Part shown: positions 1 through 9,324 of the stretch, piece after piece
Layout of the letters: each line of letters starts with the position of its first letter
Numbering within the stretch: the first letter of the stretch is position 1
NCBI GenBank assembly: GCA_017852395.1
Contig: JAFMLE010000005.1
Span: 1 to 64,000 of the forward strand
DNA length: 64,000 bases
DNA from: Flavobacteriaceae bacterium
GTDB lineage: Bacteria > Bacteroidota > Bacteroidia > Flavobacteriales > Flavobacteriaceae
Direction: 5' to 3'
Program-made: the position numbers and the translations under genes
The notes under the pieces: model-generated
Told to the model about the DNA's origin: nothing
What the model saw: only the letters and a program-made list of their open reading frames with translations
Databases searched by the model: none

Positions 1-358
1 TATGAGAATGCATGGAGCCATGGTAGGCCAATCCATAATAATCTGAATTAAATACTGAACCCTTCCATAGATCATCTTTTGAAAATCGATGTTCCAAAGG
101 ATTGCGGTTGTATTGGGTTTGCACGGTGTCCAAAGGAAACGCCAGAGATAAGGTCTTGCCAGTCCTTATCAGTTGGGCGGCTTCTAACCGCTTTTGAGGT
201 GTAATAAAATTTAGGGTTCCTAACGCATCTTCGGCTCCCCAGCGATGTGTGTTGGAAAGCGTTTCCATCAATGTTTCAAAAGGATCGATATCGGGATCCT
301 GCGAAAAACACCGCCCCCAAAAAAGCAATACTACAATGGTCAAATAATATCCTCTCAT
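1..358 (-). CDS. Cyclase-family protein (kynurenine formamidase-like), C-terminus cut by window edge
   Basis: Reverse-strand reading from ATG at 358 gives MRGYYLTIVVLLFWGRCFSQDPDIDPFETLMETLSNTHRWGAEDALGTLNFITPQKRLEAAQLIRTGKTLSLAFPLDT..., with a signal peptide and the cyclase-family 'DALGTLNFITP..' pattern. Open at left edge, so absent from the ORF track. Confidence 0.75.
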   Translation of the reverse strand, partial: MRGYYLTIVVLLFWGRCFSQDPDIDPFETLMETLSNTHRWGAEDALGTLNFITPQKRLEAAQLIRTGKTLSLAFPLDTVQTQYNRNPLEHRFSKDDLWKGSVFNSDYYGLAYHGSMHSH

Positions 359-434
359 GCGCAAAAGATACCCATTTTTTGAATGCTGTTGGATTTATTA
401 AAAGGGGTTGCTTAATTTTAACCCAAAAAGCACC

Positions 435-677
435 ATGTACCTTTCACAAACCGAAGAACTTATCGCCTTGCTCCTATGTGCCGGTATTCTGATCAGTTTT
501 GTGGTAAAAACCATTCAAGATATTAAAACAACAATTGCTGAAGAAAAAGAAAAAGCAGCCCAAAAAAAAGAAGAAGAAGAAAAAGTCAAACAGTTAATCA
601 AGTACTTGGACACCAAAAATGAATTGATCCAAACCTATTTGAAAACAAAAGATCAGATTGACAAAAAATCAAAATAA
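435..677 (+). CDS. Small hypothetical protein: one TM helix plus charged coiled-coil tail
   Basis: In-frame ATG at 435 (MYLSQTEELIALLLCAGILISFVVKTIQDIKTTIAEEKEK...). Confidence 0.6.
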   Translation: MYLSQTEELIALLLCAGILISFVVKTIQDIKTTIAEEKEKAAQKKEEEEKVKQLIKYLDTKNELIQTYLKTKDQIDKKSK

Positions 678-717
678 AAAATTGGTGTAGTTTCGCACTT
701 CAAAAAAATGCTATAAA

Positions 718-1431
718 ATGAAAACAGTATTACATACCGCTTCGACTAGAGGTCATGCTAACCACGGATGGCTAAAGGCCAACCACAGTTTTAGCTTTGC
801 CAACTATTATGATCCCGAAAGGGTTCATTTTGGGGCACTTCGTGTGTTAAATGACGACACCATTGCTCCGGGCATGGGATTTGGTTCGCACCCTCATGAC
901 AATATGGAAATCATTACCATCCCCTTGGAGGGCGATCTCGAACACAAAGATAGTATGGGCTGCCATGGTGTGATCAAGGCTGGTGACGTTCAGGTTATCA
1001 GTGCGGGGACAGGCATCTATCACAGTGAGTATAATCACAACGCCGACCAACCGATCAATTTGTTGCAAATTTGGATATTTCCTAACCAAAAGGACGTCAC
1101 CCCTCGATATGAGCAAATGTCCATTAGAGACCTGCACCAATCGAATCAATTTTATCAAATATTATCTCCAAAAGCAGCGGATGCCGGGGTCTGGATTCAT
1201 CAAGACAGTTGGTTTCACCTTGGTGAATTTGATCAAGACACAACCCAAACCTATACCATAAAAAAAGAAGGCAATGGGGTATATGCATTTGTAATCAAAG
1301 GGACTGCCACAATCGAACAACTGTCACTCAATCAACGAGATGCTGCCGGAATCTGGGACACAGATTCATTTACCATTCACTCAAAAAAAGGAAGTCAAGT
1401 ATTGTTAATTGAAGTCCCTATGCAATTTTAG
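718..1431 (+). CDS. Pirin family protein (YhhW-like bicupin)
   Basis: TRGHANHGWLKANHSFSFANYYDP... GFGSHPHDNMEIITIPLEGDLEHKDSMG.. typical pirin motifs. Confidence 0.93.
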   Translation: MKTVLHTASTRGHANHGWLKANHSFSFANYYDPERVHFGALRVLNDDTIAPGMGFGSHPHDNMEIITIPLEGDLEHKDSMGCHGVIKAGDVQVISAGTGIYHSEYNHNADQPINLLQIWIFPNQKDVTPRYEQMSIRDLHQSNQFYQILSPKAADAGVWIHQDSWFHLGEFDQDTTQTYTIKKEGNGVYAFVIKGTATIEQLSLNQRDAAGIWDTDSFTIHSKKGSQVLLIEVPMQF

Positions 1432-1435
1432 GCCC

Positions 1436-1579
1436 ATGAAAAAAGACATTACTGCCCAACAACTTTTGGAGCACTTAACACAACGTATCGAAAACGGGAA
1501 ATACAACGATGCGGTTCACAAAATAAAATTGATGACCGCACAAGAAATTATTGCAAAGACCTTGGCTGAAGATTTTTGA
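1436..1579 (+). CDS. Short hypothetical protein (47 aa)
   Basis: ATG 4 nt after pirin stop; MKKDITAQQLLEHLTQRIENGKYNDAVHKIKLMTAQEIIAKTLAEDF. Confidence 0.4.
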   Translation: MKKDITAQQLLEHLTQRIENGKYNDAVHKIKLMTAQEIIAKTLAEDF

Positions 1580-1664
1580 CATTCCAATTGGAAGGTATGT
1601 CCCGCTTAATTTCTTAATACCAATAATAACCTCCAAAAAGGTTTCCTATATTTGAACCCATACT

Positions 1665-2984
1665 ATGGAACTACTATCTAATCAAGGAATGTCTATTGAA
1701 AGTGTCGGGAGGGGCCTTTTGGGCATGTTGGTTTTGCTTTTTTTTGCGTATTTGCTTAGTGTAGATCGACGGCAAATTCAATGGAAAACCGTTGGTTTGG
1801 GTTTATTGATTCAGGTTATCATCGCAATTGGCGTTTTAAAAGTCAGCCTAATCACAAAGGTTTTTGAAACTTTTGGAAACTTTTTTGTAAAAATACTCGA
1901 TTATACTGGTGCCGGAACTTCCATGCTTTTGGGAGAGTTTGGTGATGTCAACAAATATGGATTTATTTTCCTCTTCCAAGCCCTACCAGTAATCATTTTC
2001 TTTTCAGCTCTAACGTCTATTTTATACTACTTCGGAATCATTCAAAAACTGGTTGGTTTTTTGGCCTGGGGACTGACCAAGGCGCTAAAAATTTCGGGTG
2101 CAGAAAGTCTCTCAGTAGCAGGAAATATTTTTCTGGGACAAACCGAAGCCCCGCTGTTGATCAAAGCCTATTTGGAAAAAATGACCCGCTCAGAAATCTT
2201 TTTGGTTATGGTTGGCGGAATGGCAACAGTTGCGGGGAGTGTCCTAGGCGCCTACATTGGTTTTTTGGGGGGCAACGACCCTGTACAACGACTCGAATTT
2301 GCCAAAAGCCTACTCGCTGCATCGGTCATGGCTGCACCAGGGGCAGTAGTTATTTCTAAAATCATTTTTCCCCAAACCGAAGCCGTAAGTACAACGGTTA
2401 CCATTGCTCAAGATAAAATCGGCTCTAACCTGCTAACCGCTATTTCTAATGGTACAGGAGAAGGAATCAAAATGGCCGTAAACGTTGGAGCCATGTTACT
2501 TGTTTTCATCGCCTTGATCGCTTTGCTAAATGGTATCCTTTCTGGTCTGGGTAGCTGGACGGGGATCAACGATTGGGTCGCACTAAATACCCCTTACGAT
2601 ACGTTATCCTTTGAACTCATCTTGGGATATCTTTTTGCACCACTAATGTGGCTGATTGGTATTGCAAAAGAAGATATTGCAATGGCTGGCCAACTACTGG
2701 GCGTCAAATTGGTGGCAAGCGAATTTGTAGGCTACACCCAATTGGCCGAATTAAAAGACGCCACCGCTTCATTACATTTTGGGTATCAAAAATCCGTCGT
2801 CATGGCCACCTATATGCTCTGTGGTTTTGCCAACTTTGCTTCAATTGGTATTCAGATTGGCGGCATCGGTATAATCGCTCCCAAAATCAGAAAAACCCTT
2901 ACCGAATTGGGGCTAAAAGCCATGTTGGCAGGCTCTCTAGTTTCGCTTATGTCTGCAACGATTGCAGGGATGATATTAGGCTAA
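1665..2984 (+). CDS. nupC: NupC/CNT-family concentrative nucleoside transporter
   Basis: 439 aa; motifs FLGQTEAPLLIKAYLEKMTRSE, GTGEGIKMAVNVGAMLL, FANFASIGIQIGGIG. Confidence 0.92.
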   Translation: MELLSNQGMSIESVGRGLLGMLVLLFFAYLLSVDRRQIQWKTVGLGLLIQVIIAIGVLKVSLITKVFETFGNFFVKILDYTGAGTSMLLGEFGDVNKYGFIFLFQALPVIIFFSALTSILYYFGIIQKLVGFLAWGLTKALKISGAESLSVAGNIFLGQTEAPLLIKAYLEKMTRSEIFLVMVGGMATVAGSVLGAYIGFLGGNDPVQRLEFAKSLLAASVMAAPGAVVISKIIFPQTEAVSTTVTIAQDKIGSNLLTAISNGTGEGIKMAVNVGAMLLVFIALIALLNGILSGLGSWTGINDWVALNTPYDTLSFELILGYLFAPLMWLIGIAKEDIAMAGQLLGVKLVASEFVGYTQLAELKDATASLHFGYQKSVVMATYMLCGFANFASIGIQIGGIGIIAPKIRKTLTELGLKAMLAGSLVSLMSATIAGMILG

Positions 2985-3052
2985 TCTATGCACCGTTTAA
3001 TTTACCGAAAAACGCGTTTTCTTTAAGCTCTAATTTTGTTATGCAAAGAAGA

Positions 3053-3112
3053 AAACGCCTCTGCTATAGGATTTTAGAATTTGACTTATGGAAGTAAAAT
3101 GCAGAGGCGTTT
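3053..3112. repeat. Bulged inverted repeat / hairpin in intergenic region
   Basis: AAACGCCTCTGC (3053-3064) and GCAGAGGCGTTT (3101-3112) are perfect arms; inner ATTTTA (3071-3076) / TAAAAT (3095-3100). Confidence 0.8.
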
Positions 3113-3305
3113 AGAAACCAAATTGAATTTAAACTGTTTAAATATATTAAAAAAATCTTATACAAAACAATTTTTCTTAAACAAAAATTATAAATAACTG
3201 TTTATCAATATTTTATAAATGCTAAAAAACGTATGAAATCCGCCCTAAAGTTCAAAGTCAAATAAATTTGAAGTTGTATATTTGAATGTACTATATCTTA
3301 AAATT

Positions 3306-3392
3306 ATGTCCGGAACCTCTGTTGTAGTAATTGTAGTGGCCACCACATTTGTTGTTTTAATCGCCCTGTTGAGAGATATGACCAAAGAGTGA
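3306..3392 (+). CDS. 28-aa single-TM micro-ORF upstream of K+ channel
   Basis: MSGTSVVVIVVATTFVVLIALLRDMTKE; stop 4 nt before channel start; TATATTTG (3277-3284) upstream. Confidence 0.5.
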   Translation: MSGTSVVVIVVATTFVVLIALLRDMTKE

Positions 3393-3396
3393 TCAA

Positions 3397-4107
3397 ATGA
3401 ACATTTCAAATCAATTTGAAAAATTTATTTATCTCCTAATCATCGCCAATGTTCTGGCAATGATCTTAGAATCTCACGAAAATTTACATCTGGCCTACCA
3501 CAGTTATTTTAATCTTTTCGAAACTTTTTCTATTGCAGTCTTTTCATTTGAATACCTCTACAGAATTTTTACTGGTTTTAGAAAAAAAGGGCTTAAAGGA
3601 GTTTCAGAATATGTTTTTAGCGGGTTTGGTTTGATCGATTTGGTTTCGATTCTCCCGTTCTATTTTAACCAATTTGTAAAGGTTGACGGCCGATTTCTTA
3701 GAATCTTACGGCTGTTTCGATTAACACGAATTTTTAAATTGGGACGAGACAGTGCTTCGCTTAAGCTTTTTGTTAAAGCACTGATGGCCGTTCGCTCAGA
3801 GCTAAAATTTACTTTGTTTCTATCCGTACTCACCATTCTTTTTTCGGCATCTGCCATCTATTATTTGGAACACGATGCCCAACCCGAAAAATTTTCAAGT
3901 ATTACCGAGTCAATTTGGTGGGCCACGGTATCCCTAGCGACTGTAGGATACGGAGATGTGTATCCCATAACGGTTGGTGGCAAGATTTTCGCATCCATAA
4001 TTTCTCTTGTAGGCATTGGTATCGTTGCCATCCCAACAGGCGTTATCAGCGCTTCTTTTGTAGAAGAAATTATACGGGCTAACGCCAAATTGGATAAAAA
4101 CAAATAG
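3397..4107 (+). CDS. Voltage-gated-type potassium channel (ion transporter)
   Basis: S4-like LRILRLFRLTRIFKLGR, selectivity filter TVGYGD. Confidence 0.93.
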   Translation: MNISNQFEKFIYLLIIANVLAMILESHENLHLAYHSYFNLFETFSIAVFSFEYLYRIFTGFRKKGLKGVSEYVFSGFGLIDLVSILPFYFNQFVKVDGRFLRILRLFRLTRIFKLGRDSASLKLFVKALMAVRSELKFTLFLSVLTILFSASAIYYLEHDAQPEKFSSITESIWWATVSLATVGYGDVYPITVGGKIFASIISLVGIGIVAIPTGVISASFVEEIIRANAKLDKNK

Positions 4108-4155
4108 CCCGCTATACCATGATGCTAATTAGAATTCAAATATCTTTGTAGGGCT

Positions 4156-5610
4156 ATGAAGAGAAAAATTGCAATTATTGGTTCGGGATTCTCGTCCCTT
4201 TCAGCCGCCTGCTATCTATCACAGATGGGACACCAGGTTACTGTTTTTGAAAAAAACAGCACTTTTGGTGGCCGCGCCCGACAACTTAAGAAAGACGGTT
4301 TTGTCTTTGACATTGGACCCTCTTGGTATTGGATGCCCGATGTATTTGAAAAGTTTTTTGGCGACTTTGGCAAAAAACCAAGCGATTACTACACCTTAGA
4401 ACGGCTCGATCCCGGATACCAGGTGTTCTATGGCAAAAACGAAAGTGTCAACATAGGCGCCGATATGGAGGCCATCTATAAGGCCTTCGAAACGGTTGAA
4501 AAGGGCAGCGCAAAAAAACTAAAAAAGTTTATCGAACGTGCGCAAGACAACTATGGTATAGCCATAGACAAGCTGGTTTACCGCCCTGGCGTATCCCCCC
4601 TAGAACTGGTAACAGTAGAAACCATTCAAAAACTACGGTATTTTTTTACCAACATTAAGCGTGAAGTACTCAAGGATTTTAAAAACCCTAAGCTTCAACA
4701 AATTTTACAATTTCCAGTCCTGTTTCTCGGAGCCAAACCCGAAAACACACCAGCCTTTTACAACTTCATGAACTTTGCAGACTTTGGCCTTGGAACATGG
4801 CATCCCAAAAAAGGAATGTATTCTGTGGTCGAAGGTATCGTAGCTCTGGCAAAAGAATTGGGGGTAAAACTCGTTGCCAACGCCAATGTCGAAAAAATCG
4901 AAGTTAAAAATGGCACTGCGTCTGGGATATGGGTCGACGGAAAAAAAATCGAAGCTGAGGTCGTTCTAAGTGGTGCTGATTATCATCATAGTGAAACCTT
5001 ACTTCCTAAAAAATATCGAATGTATAGCGAGGACTATTGGGACAAAAAAACTTTTGCGCCCAGCTCATTGCTATTTTATATCGGATTGGACACCAAGGTT
5101 AAAAACTTGAGCCACCACAGCTTGTTTTTTGATGTTGATTTTGATGCCCATGCTGCAGCAATCTATGATCAACCCAAATGGCCCGAAAACCCCCTTTTCT
5201 ATGTCAATTTGCCCTCCATAACGGACGACAGTATGGCGCCAAAGGGCAAAGAGGTCTGTTTTATTTTGATTCCACTGGCTCCCGGCCTTGAGGATACTGC
5301 TGCGTGGCGTGAAAAATACTATCATATTGTAATGGACAGAATGGAGCACATCACTGGACAATCTCTCAAAGATCATGTGTGCTTGAAAGAATCGTTTTGT
5401 GTCAATGATTTTATTTCCGAATACAACTCCTACAAAGGCAATGCCTATGGCATGGCCAATACTTTGCTACAAACCGCTTTTTTGAGACCCAAATTGAAAA
5501 GCAACAAGGTTGAAAATCTATTTTTCACAGGCCAGCTGACTGTTCCTGGACCGGGAGTGCCGCCTGCTTTGATCTCCGGAAAACTGGTTGCGGGGCTGAT
5601 CGAAGGATAA
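4156..5610 (+). CDS. crtI: Phytoene desaturase family oxidoreductase
   Basis: N-terminal FAD motif GSGFSSLSAACYLSQMGHQVTVFEKNSTFGGRA; C-terminal FFTGQLTVPGPGVPPALISGKLVA. Confidence 0.93.
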   Translation: MKRKIAIIGSGFSSLSAACYLSQMGHQVTVFEKNSTFGGRARQLKKDGFVFDIGPSWYWMPDVFEKFFGDFGKKPSDYYTLERLDPGYQVFYGKNESVNIGADMEAIYKAFETVEKGSAKKLKKFIERAQDNYGIAIDKLVYRPGVSPLELVTVETIQKLRYFFTNIKREVLKDFKNPKLQQILQFPVLFLGAKPENTPAFYNFMNFADFGLGTWHPKKGMYSVVEGIVALAKELGVKLVANANVEKIEVKNGTASGIWVDGKKIEAEVVLSGADYHHSETLLPKKYRMYSEDYWDKKTFAPSSLLFYIGLDTKVKNLSHHSLFFDVDFDAHAAAIYDQPKWPENPLFYVNLPSITDDSMAPKGKEVCFILIPLAPGLEDTAAWREKYYHIVMDRMEHITGQSLKDHVCLKESFCVNDFISEYNSYKGNAYGMANTLLQTAFLRPKLKSNKVENLFFTGQLTVPGPGVPPALISGKLVAGLIEG

Positions 5611-6471
5611 TTAATCTTTAGGATTTAGCACCCACCAAATAAATTCAAATTCTGATTCTCTTACAGCAAGAACAGAGTCCAACATTTTAGTGCTTTTTAC
5701 CAAAGCATTTTTATAATCCTTTAGTTGAAAAGTCACCTGGTCTTCCCACAACTCGAGCCGTTTAAAAAGGTTATAATGTAACAGTTTATCGTTTTGAATG
5801 TACTTTCTATTTTTGATCCAAAAATTGTTGTCATATAGATTGACTTGATCCAAATCATAAACCCATTTGTTTCCTACCCGATCTACAAACTGAATCACAT
5901 AGCGTTCTTCAATTTTGGTGGTGTTTTCGATCAAATACTTCAGTTCCGTTCCATCATAAATAGTGGTCATCTCCAAGCCCACTTCTTTGGGCAATAGTCG
6001 AAACGTTCCGTCGAGTTTTATCGCATCAAAATTTACGCGTGGAGGCTCAAAAGGGTTGCGATTGGTATAATAGGCCATTGGAGGGAAATAGTACTTTCCG
6101 TCGGGTTCGTCTTCATCTTCTTGAAAATCAATAAAAATACTGTCGTTGTCTAACTCCCAACGATCGTATTGTTTTCGGTACATCTCAGACACCCATTTGT
6201 TTTCCTCGATATAATCATCAGTATAGGCAATCATTTTATCCACCTCTTCACGGAGATTTTCAAGATTTTCTATGGCATCTGCGCGATTGTCCGATTCGCC
6301 CCCCTGTTGCTCAATACCAAAAGACACTGTCACCCCAAAAACAAGAATTATAAATTCTACCGTTGATTTTTTAAGACGATCGTAAAAGTCTTTTATGTCA
6401 AAACGGTCTCCCAATGTAAACAGTCGAACAAACCAATGCAATTGATCTTTTTTCTTTTCGTGATTTTCCAT
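5611..6471 (-). CDS. Hypothetical protein with N-terminal TM segment
   Basis: 286 aa ORF; STVEFIILVFGVTVSFGIEQQ membrane segment then soluble charged domain. Confidence 0.7.
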   Translation of the reverse strand: MENHEKKKDQLHWFVRLFTLGDRFDIKDFYDRLKKSTVEFIILVFGVTVSFGIEQQGGESDNRADAIENLENLREEVDKMIAYTDDYIEENKWVSEMYRKQYDRWELDNDSIFIDFQEDEDEPDGKYYFPPMAYYTNRNPFEPPRVNFDAIKLDGTFRLLPKEVGLEMTTIYDGTELKYLIENTTKIEERYVIQFVDRVGNKWVYDLDQVNLYDNNFWIKNRKYIQNDKLLHYNLFKRLELWEDQVTFQLKDYKNALVKSTKMLDSVLAVRESEFEFIWWVLNPKD

Positions 6472-6511
6472 AAGATATATAGTCCCCTATTGCATCTTAA
6501 AAGTATAAAAA

Positions 6512-9256
6512 TTAGTCGGGTTTAAAAAAAGGAAGGGCAGGATTCATGATTTCTTCAATCAGTCGTATCAATTGATTTTCAAAATCTAAAAAGTGCTGAT
6601 TGGAGAGGTTGTATTCGTTTTTGTCCTTTTTTTCTTGATCCGGACAACGCAGCGGCAATGTATAACTTGAGCTGTTTTGAAACGCAATAATCCCCGCAGA
6701 AATCAATTGCTTTGGGTGGGCCAAATGATAGAGATAGGCGTAGGTCAATAGCTGAAAAGCCGGTGCTGGATTTTCTTGCGAAAGTAGTTTGTCCCAATCC
6801 TTGAGGTGTAGAGACGCAGGATCGATTTTGCCCGATTTATAATCAATAATTCTAATCTGATCGTTGTATCGATCTATCCGATCAATATGCCCTTTGAGGG
6901 CGATGGTGGCTCCGGAACTTGGCAAAACCAGTGTGTTTTGGACCTCTTTTTCGAGGGATAAGATTTCGATCGTTGCGCCTGCAACAATCTTTTTTTTCTC
7001 GACCTTCAACAAGGTATGACCGTAGTGTTTGAGGGCCTCGAATATTAGATAATTTCTCCCTGTCCGCCGGGTATTCCCGCCGTGAAATTTTGCGTATTGC
7101 TGCGTCAGGTATTGGTCAAATTCGGATTCTAAATGCTTATAATCCTCTATTAGAAGTATTTTGCCGATATAAGGGGTGTATATGTGCTCAAAAACTTCGT
7201 GCAATATGGTGCCGCTTTGTCGTGGATCCATGGCCTCTGCCCATTGTATCGGCGCACGAACTCCAAGTATGTATCGGTTATAAAATTCGGAGGGATCACG
7301 CAAGTAACTGCTTAGGGAGGAAGGGGAAATCCCCTTTTTGGCCCAATGCTCTAATCGATTGAGTACTGCTGCTGTTTTTTGAAGCGTTATCCCCTTTTTG
7401 TCCGTATGAATTATCGGATTACTCAGCGTGTATCTATTTACCTGATGTTTGGGGTGGTGTAACAAATCGAGCTGATGAACAAAACGGCTGGGACCTCCTG
7501 AATCTATGCCTTCACTATGGGTATTGTAAAGAATATGAATGGTTTTGGCGCGTTGTAACAACCGAAAAAAATGATAGCTATAAATGGCGTCTTGCTCCAA
7601 AAAAGTAGGAATCTCAAACTTCATTTTTACATCAAATGGTAAAAAGCTGGGCGACCCTTTCCCTGCGGGCAAGATGCCCTCATTTACGCCTGTGATAATC
7701 ACGGTATCAAAATCTAACAACCGGGTTTCTAACACGCCCATAATCTGCAAACCTTTTAGCGGCGTCCCCGAAAAATCGATGGTTTGCCCCGCTACCAATT
7801 CTCGTATAAACTGTCGCAGCATTGCCAAGCTTGTGAAGATTTGGTGGGCATGCTGATGGGCTTGTAATTGGATGAATATTGATCTAAAACGATCAAAATA
7901 ATAAAGATACCATTGGTTTTGGGTTGTCTTTGAGTCTTCTAAAAAATCAATGAAAAGATCGCTTAACTGAATCAATCTTGTGATCATGGTATCTACCTCC
8001 TTGATGGCTCCAAAAAGTTTGTCAATTAGGTTTTCAAAACCTTTCAATTCCTTGAAGTCATTAAGGCTAATGTAGCGTTTGTTTTGTGCTTCTTTTTGCC
8101 GTATAAATTCTTCCCAATGTGCAATTGTTTCTTTGAGAAAAGCTGCCATAAAAGGGGTGCTTACCAAACTTCGAAATGCTTTGTAAGAAAATCCTGATGG
8201 ATTGTTGTTTTGAAACAGTTCTATGTAATCATTGAAAAAAGAAAATAATGGTGTTTTGCTTAACGGATACCCCATAGTTACATTATAATCCTCAAAATCT
8301 TCGGGTAAACCAGAAAGTGTCGGGATCAATAGTTGCTCATCACCAAGAACAAGTGCCGTAGATTGTTGATGGTCTCTTTTTTGACTTTCCGCAGCCAAAG
8401 TGGCGGCATATTTGGCTTGTGCAATACTTTTGGTGCATTGGATTAGATTGATGGTCTTTTCTTCTCCATAATACGAGCTGAGGACAGGCTTTTTTTGAGC
8501 ACGAAGGTGTTTCCAACTTTCAAAATACTTACGTATAAACCGCCCTGCGTGATGCTGTGTGTCGTTATAAAAATAAGTGTCAATGTCCCAAAAGACCGTA
8601 CCTCTGTTGGCATCCATTATGCCTTGTATCAGAAAAGATTCTGCTTTATTTAGGGCGTTAAAACCAACAAAATAATGGTAGATGTTTGTGTTTTCAAGAT
8701 ACCATTCGAGTTGTTCAACTGCTTCTCTAAATTGTAGGCCCAAATAAGCCTGTTGTTTGTCACTAAGGCGCTCATAGAGGGATTGATATAATCGAGGCGC
8801 TTGTTCCCAAAAATCTAAATAATTGCTAATTAGCGGGGTTCGTTCACCCTCTTGTGCCCAGGTCTTTATTTGATGATAGGATTTTAGATAATCAAACAGC
8901 TGATCGACAGCGACCAAATGGGCGTCGATATCATTAAAATCTTTAAGCAATAAAGGCGCCCAGTTCAAAAATCGGTCAAAACTCTGTGGAGGCGATTCGT
9001 TGGTATTTCCTTTATATACTTCAAAAAACTCGAAGAGTAAGGATAGGGGTTCTATTTTTTCTAAACCGGACAGCTCTCCTACAAAATCTTCGATGCTGCT
9101 AATTTTTGGAGCAAGGGCGGGTTGTTTGCGTTTAAGCGCCAACTCCCGTTTTAAAAATCGTGCTGCCCGTCGACTGGGCAATACAATTACAAGCTGATCA
9201 AAAGGCCGTTGATCTGCCAAAATCTTTGAGGCAACATTTTCAAGGAAAGTTTGCAC
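6512..9256 (-). CDS. PD-(D/E)XK nuclease family, AddB-like
   Basis: 914 aa; VVLPSRRAARFLKREL N-term, C-terminal SGTILHEVFEHIY / GHIDRIDR..IRIIDYKSGK nuclease motifs. Confidence 0.88.
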   Translation of the reverse strand: MQTFLENVASKILADQRPFDQLVIVLPSRRAARFLKRELALKRKQPALAPKISSIEDFVGELSGLEKIEPLSLLFEFFEVYKGNTNESPPQSFDRFLNWAPLLLKDFNDIDAHLVAVDQLFDYLKSYHQIKTWAQEGERTPLISNYLDFWEQAPRLYQSLYERLSDKQQAYLGLQFREAVEQLEWYLENTNIYHYFVGFNALNKAESFLIQGIMDANRGTVFWDIDTYFYNDTQHHAGRFIRKYFESWKHLRAQKKPVLSSYYGEEKTINLIQCTKSIAQAKYAATLAAESQKRDHQQSTALVLGDEQLLIPTLSGLPEDFEDYNVTMGYPLSKTPLFSFFNDYIELFQNNNPSGFSYKAFRSLVSTPFMAAFLKETIAHWEEFIRQKEAQNKRYISLNDFKELKGFENLIDKLFGAIKEVDTMITRLIQLSDLFIDFLEDSKTTQNQWYLYYFDRFRSIFIQLQAHQHAHQIFTSLAMLRQFIRELVAGQTIDFSGTPLKGLQIMGVLETRLLDFDTVIITGVNEGILPAGKGSPSFLPFDVKMKFEIPTFLEQDAIYSYHFFRLLQRAKTIHILYNTHSEGIDSGGPSRFVHQLDLLHHPKHQVNRYTLSNPIIHTDKKGITLQKTAAVLNRLEHWAKKGISPSSLSSYLRDPSEFYNRYILGVRAPIQWAEAMDPRQSGTILHEVFEHIYTPYIGKILLIEDYKHLESEFDQYLTQQYAKFHGGNTRRTGRNYLIFEALKHYGHTLLKVEKKKIVAGATIEILSLEKEVQNTLVLPSSGATIALKGHIDRIDRYNDQIRIIDYKSGKIDPASLHLKDWDKLLSQENPAPAFQLLTYAYLYHLAHPKQLISAGIIAFQNSSSYTLPLRCPDQEKKDKNEYNLSNQHFLDFENQLIRLIEEIMNPALPFFKPD

Positions 9257-9266
9257 CCTCTAAAAT

Positions 9267-9297
9267 AACAAATCGCCCAATATTTGGGCGATTTGTT
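9267..9297 (-). terminator. Intrinsic terminator after OmpA-family gene
   Basis: Perfect 14-bp arms AACAAATCGCCCAA-TAT-TTGGGCGATTTGTT between ompA-type and addB-type genes. Confidence 0.75.
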
Positions 9298-9324
9298 CTT
9301 ATTTATCAATGATTATAAAATTCA

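Noticed and set aside
247-492. Plus-strand ORF of 81 aa
   Set aside because: Antisense to the clear cyclase-family CDS cut by the left edge and overlapping the better-supported small ORF at 435.
541-605. GAAGAAGAAGAAAAAG-rich low-complexity tract as a possible tandem repeat
   Set aside because: Explained by Lys/Glu codons of the coiled-coil tail of the small ORF at 435-677.
2648-3097. 149-aa ORF overlapping the 3' end of nupC
   Set aside because: Alternate-frame shadow of the transporter CDS; composition (many W, C, R) typical of out-of-frame translation.
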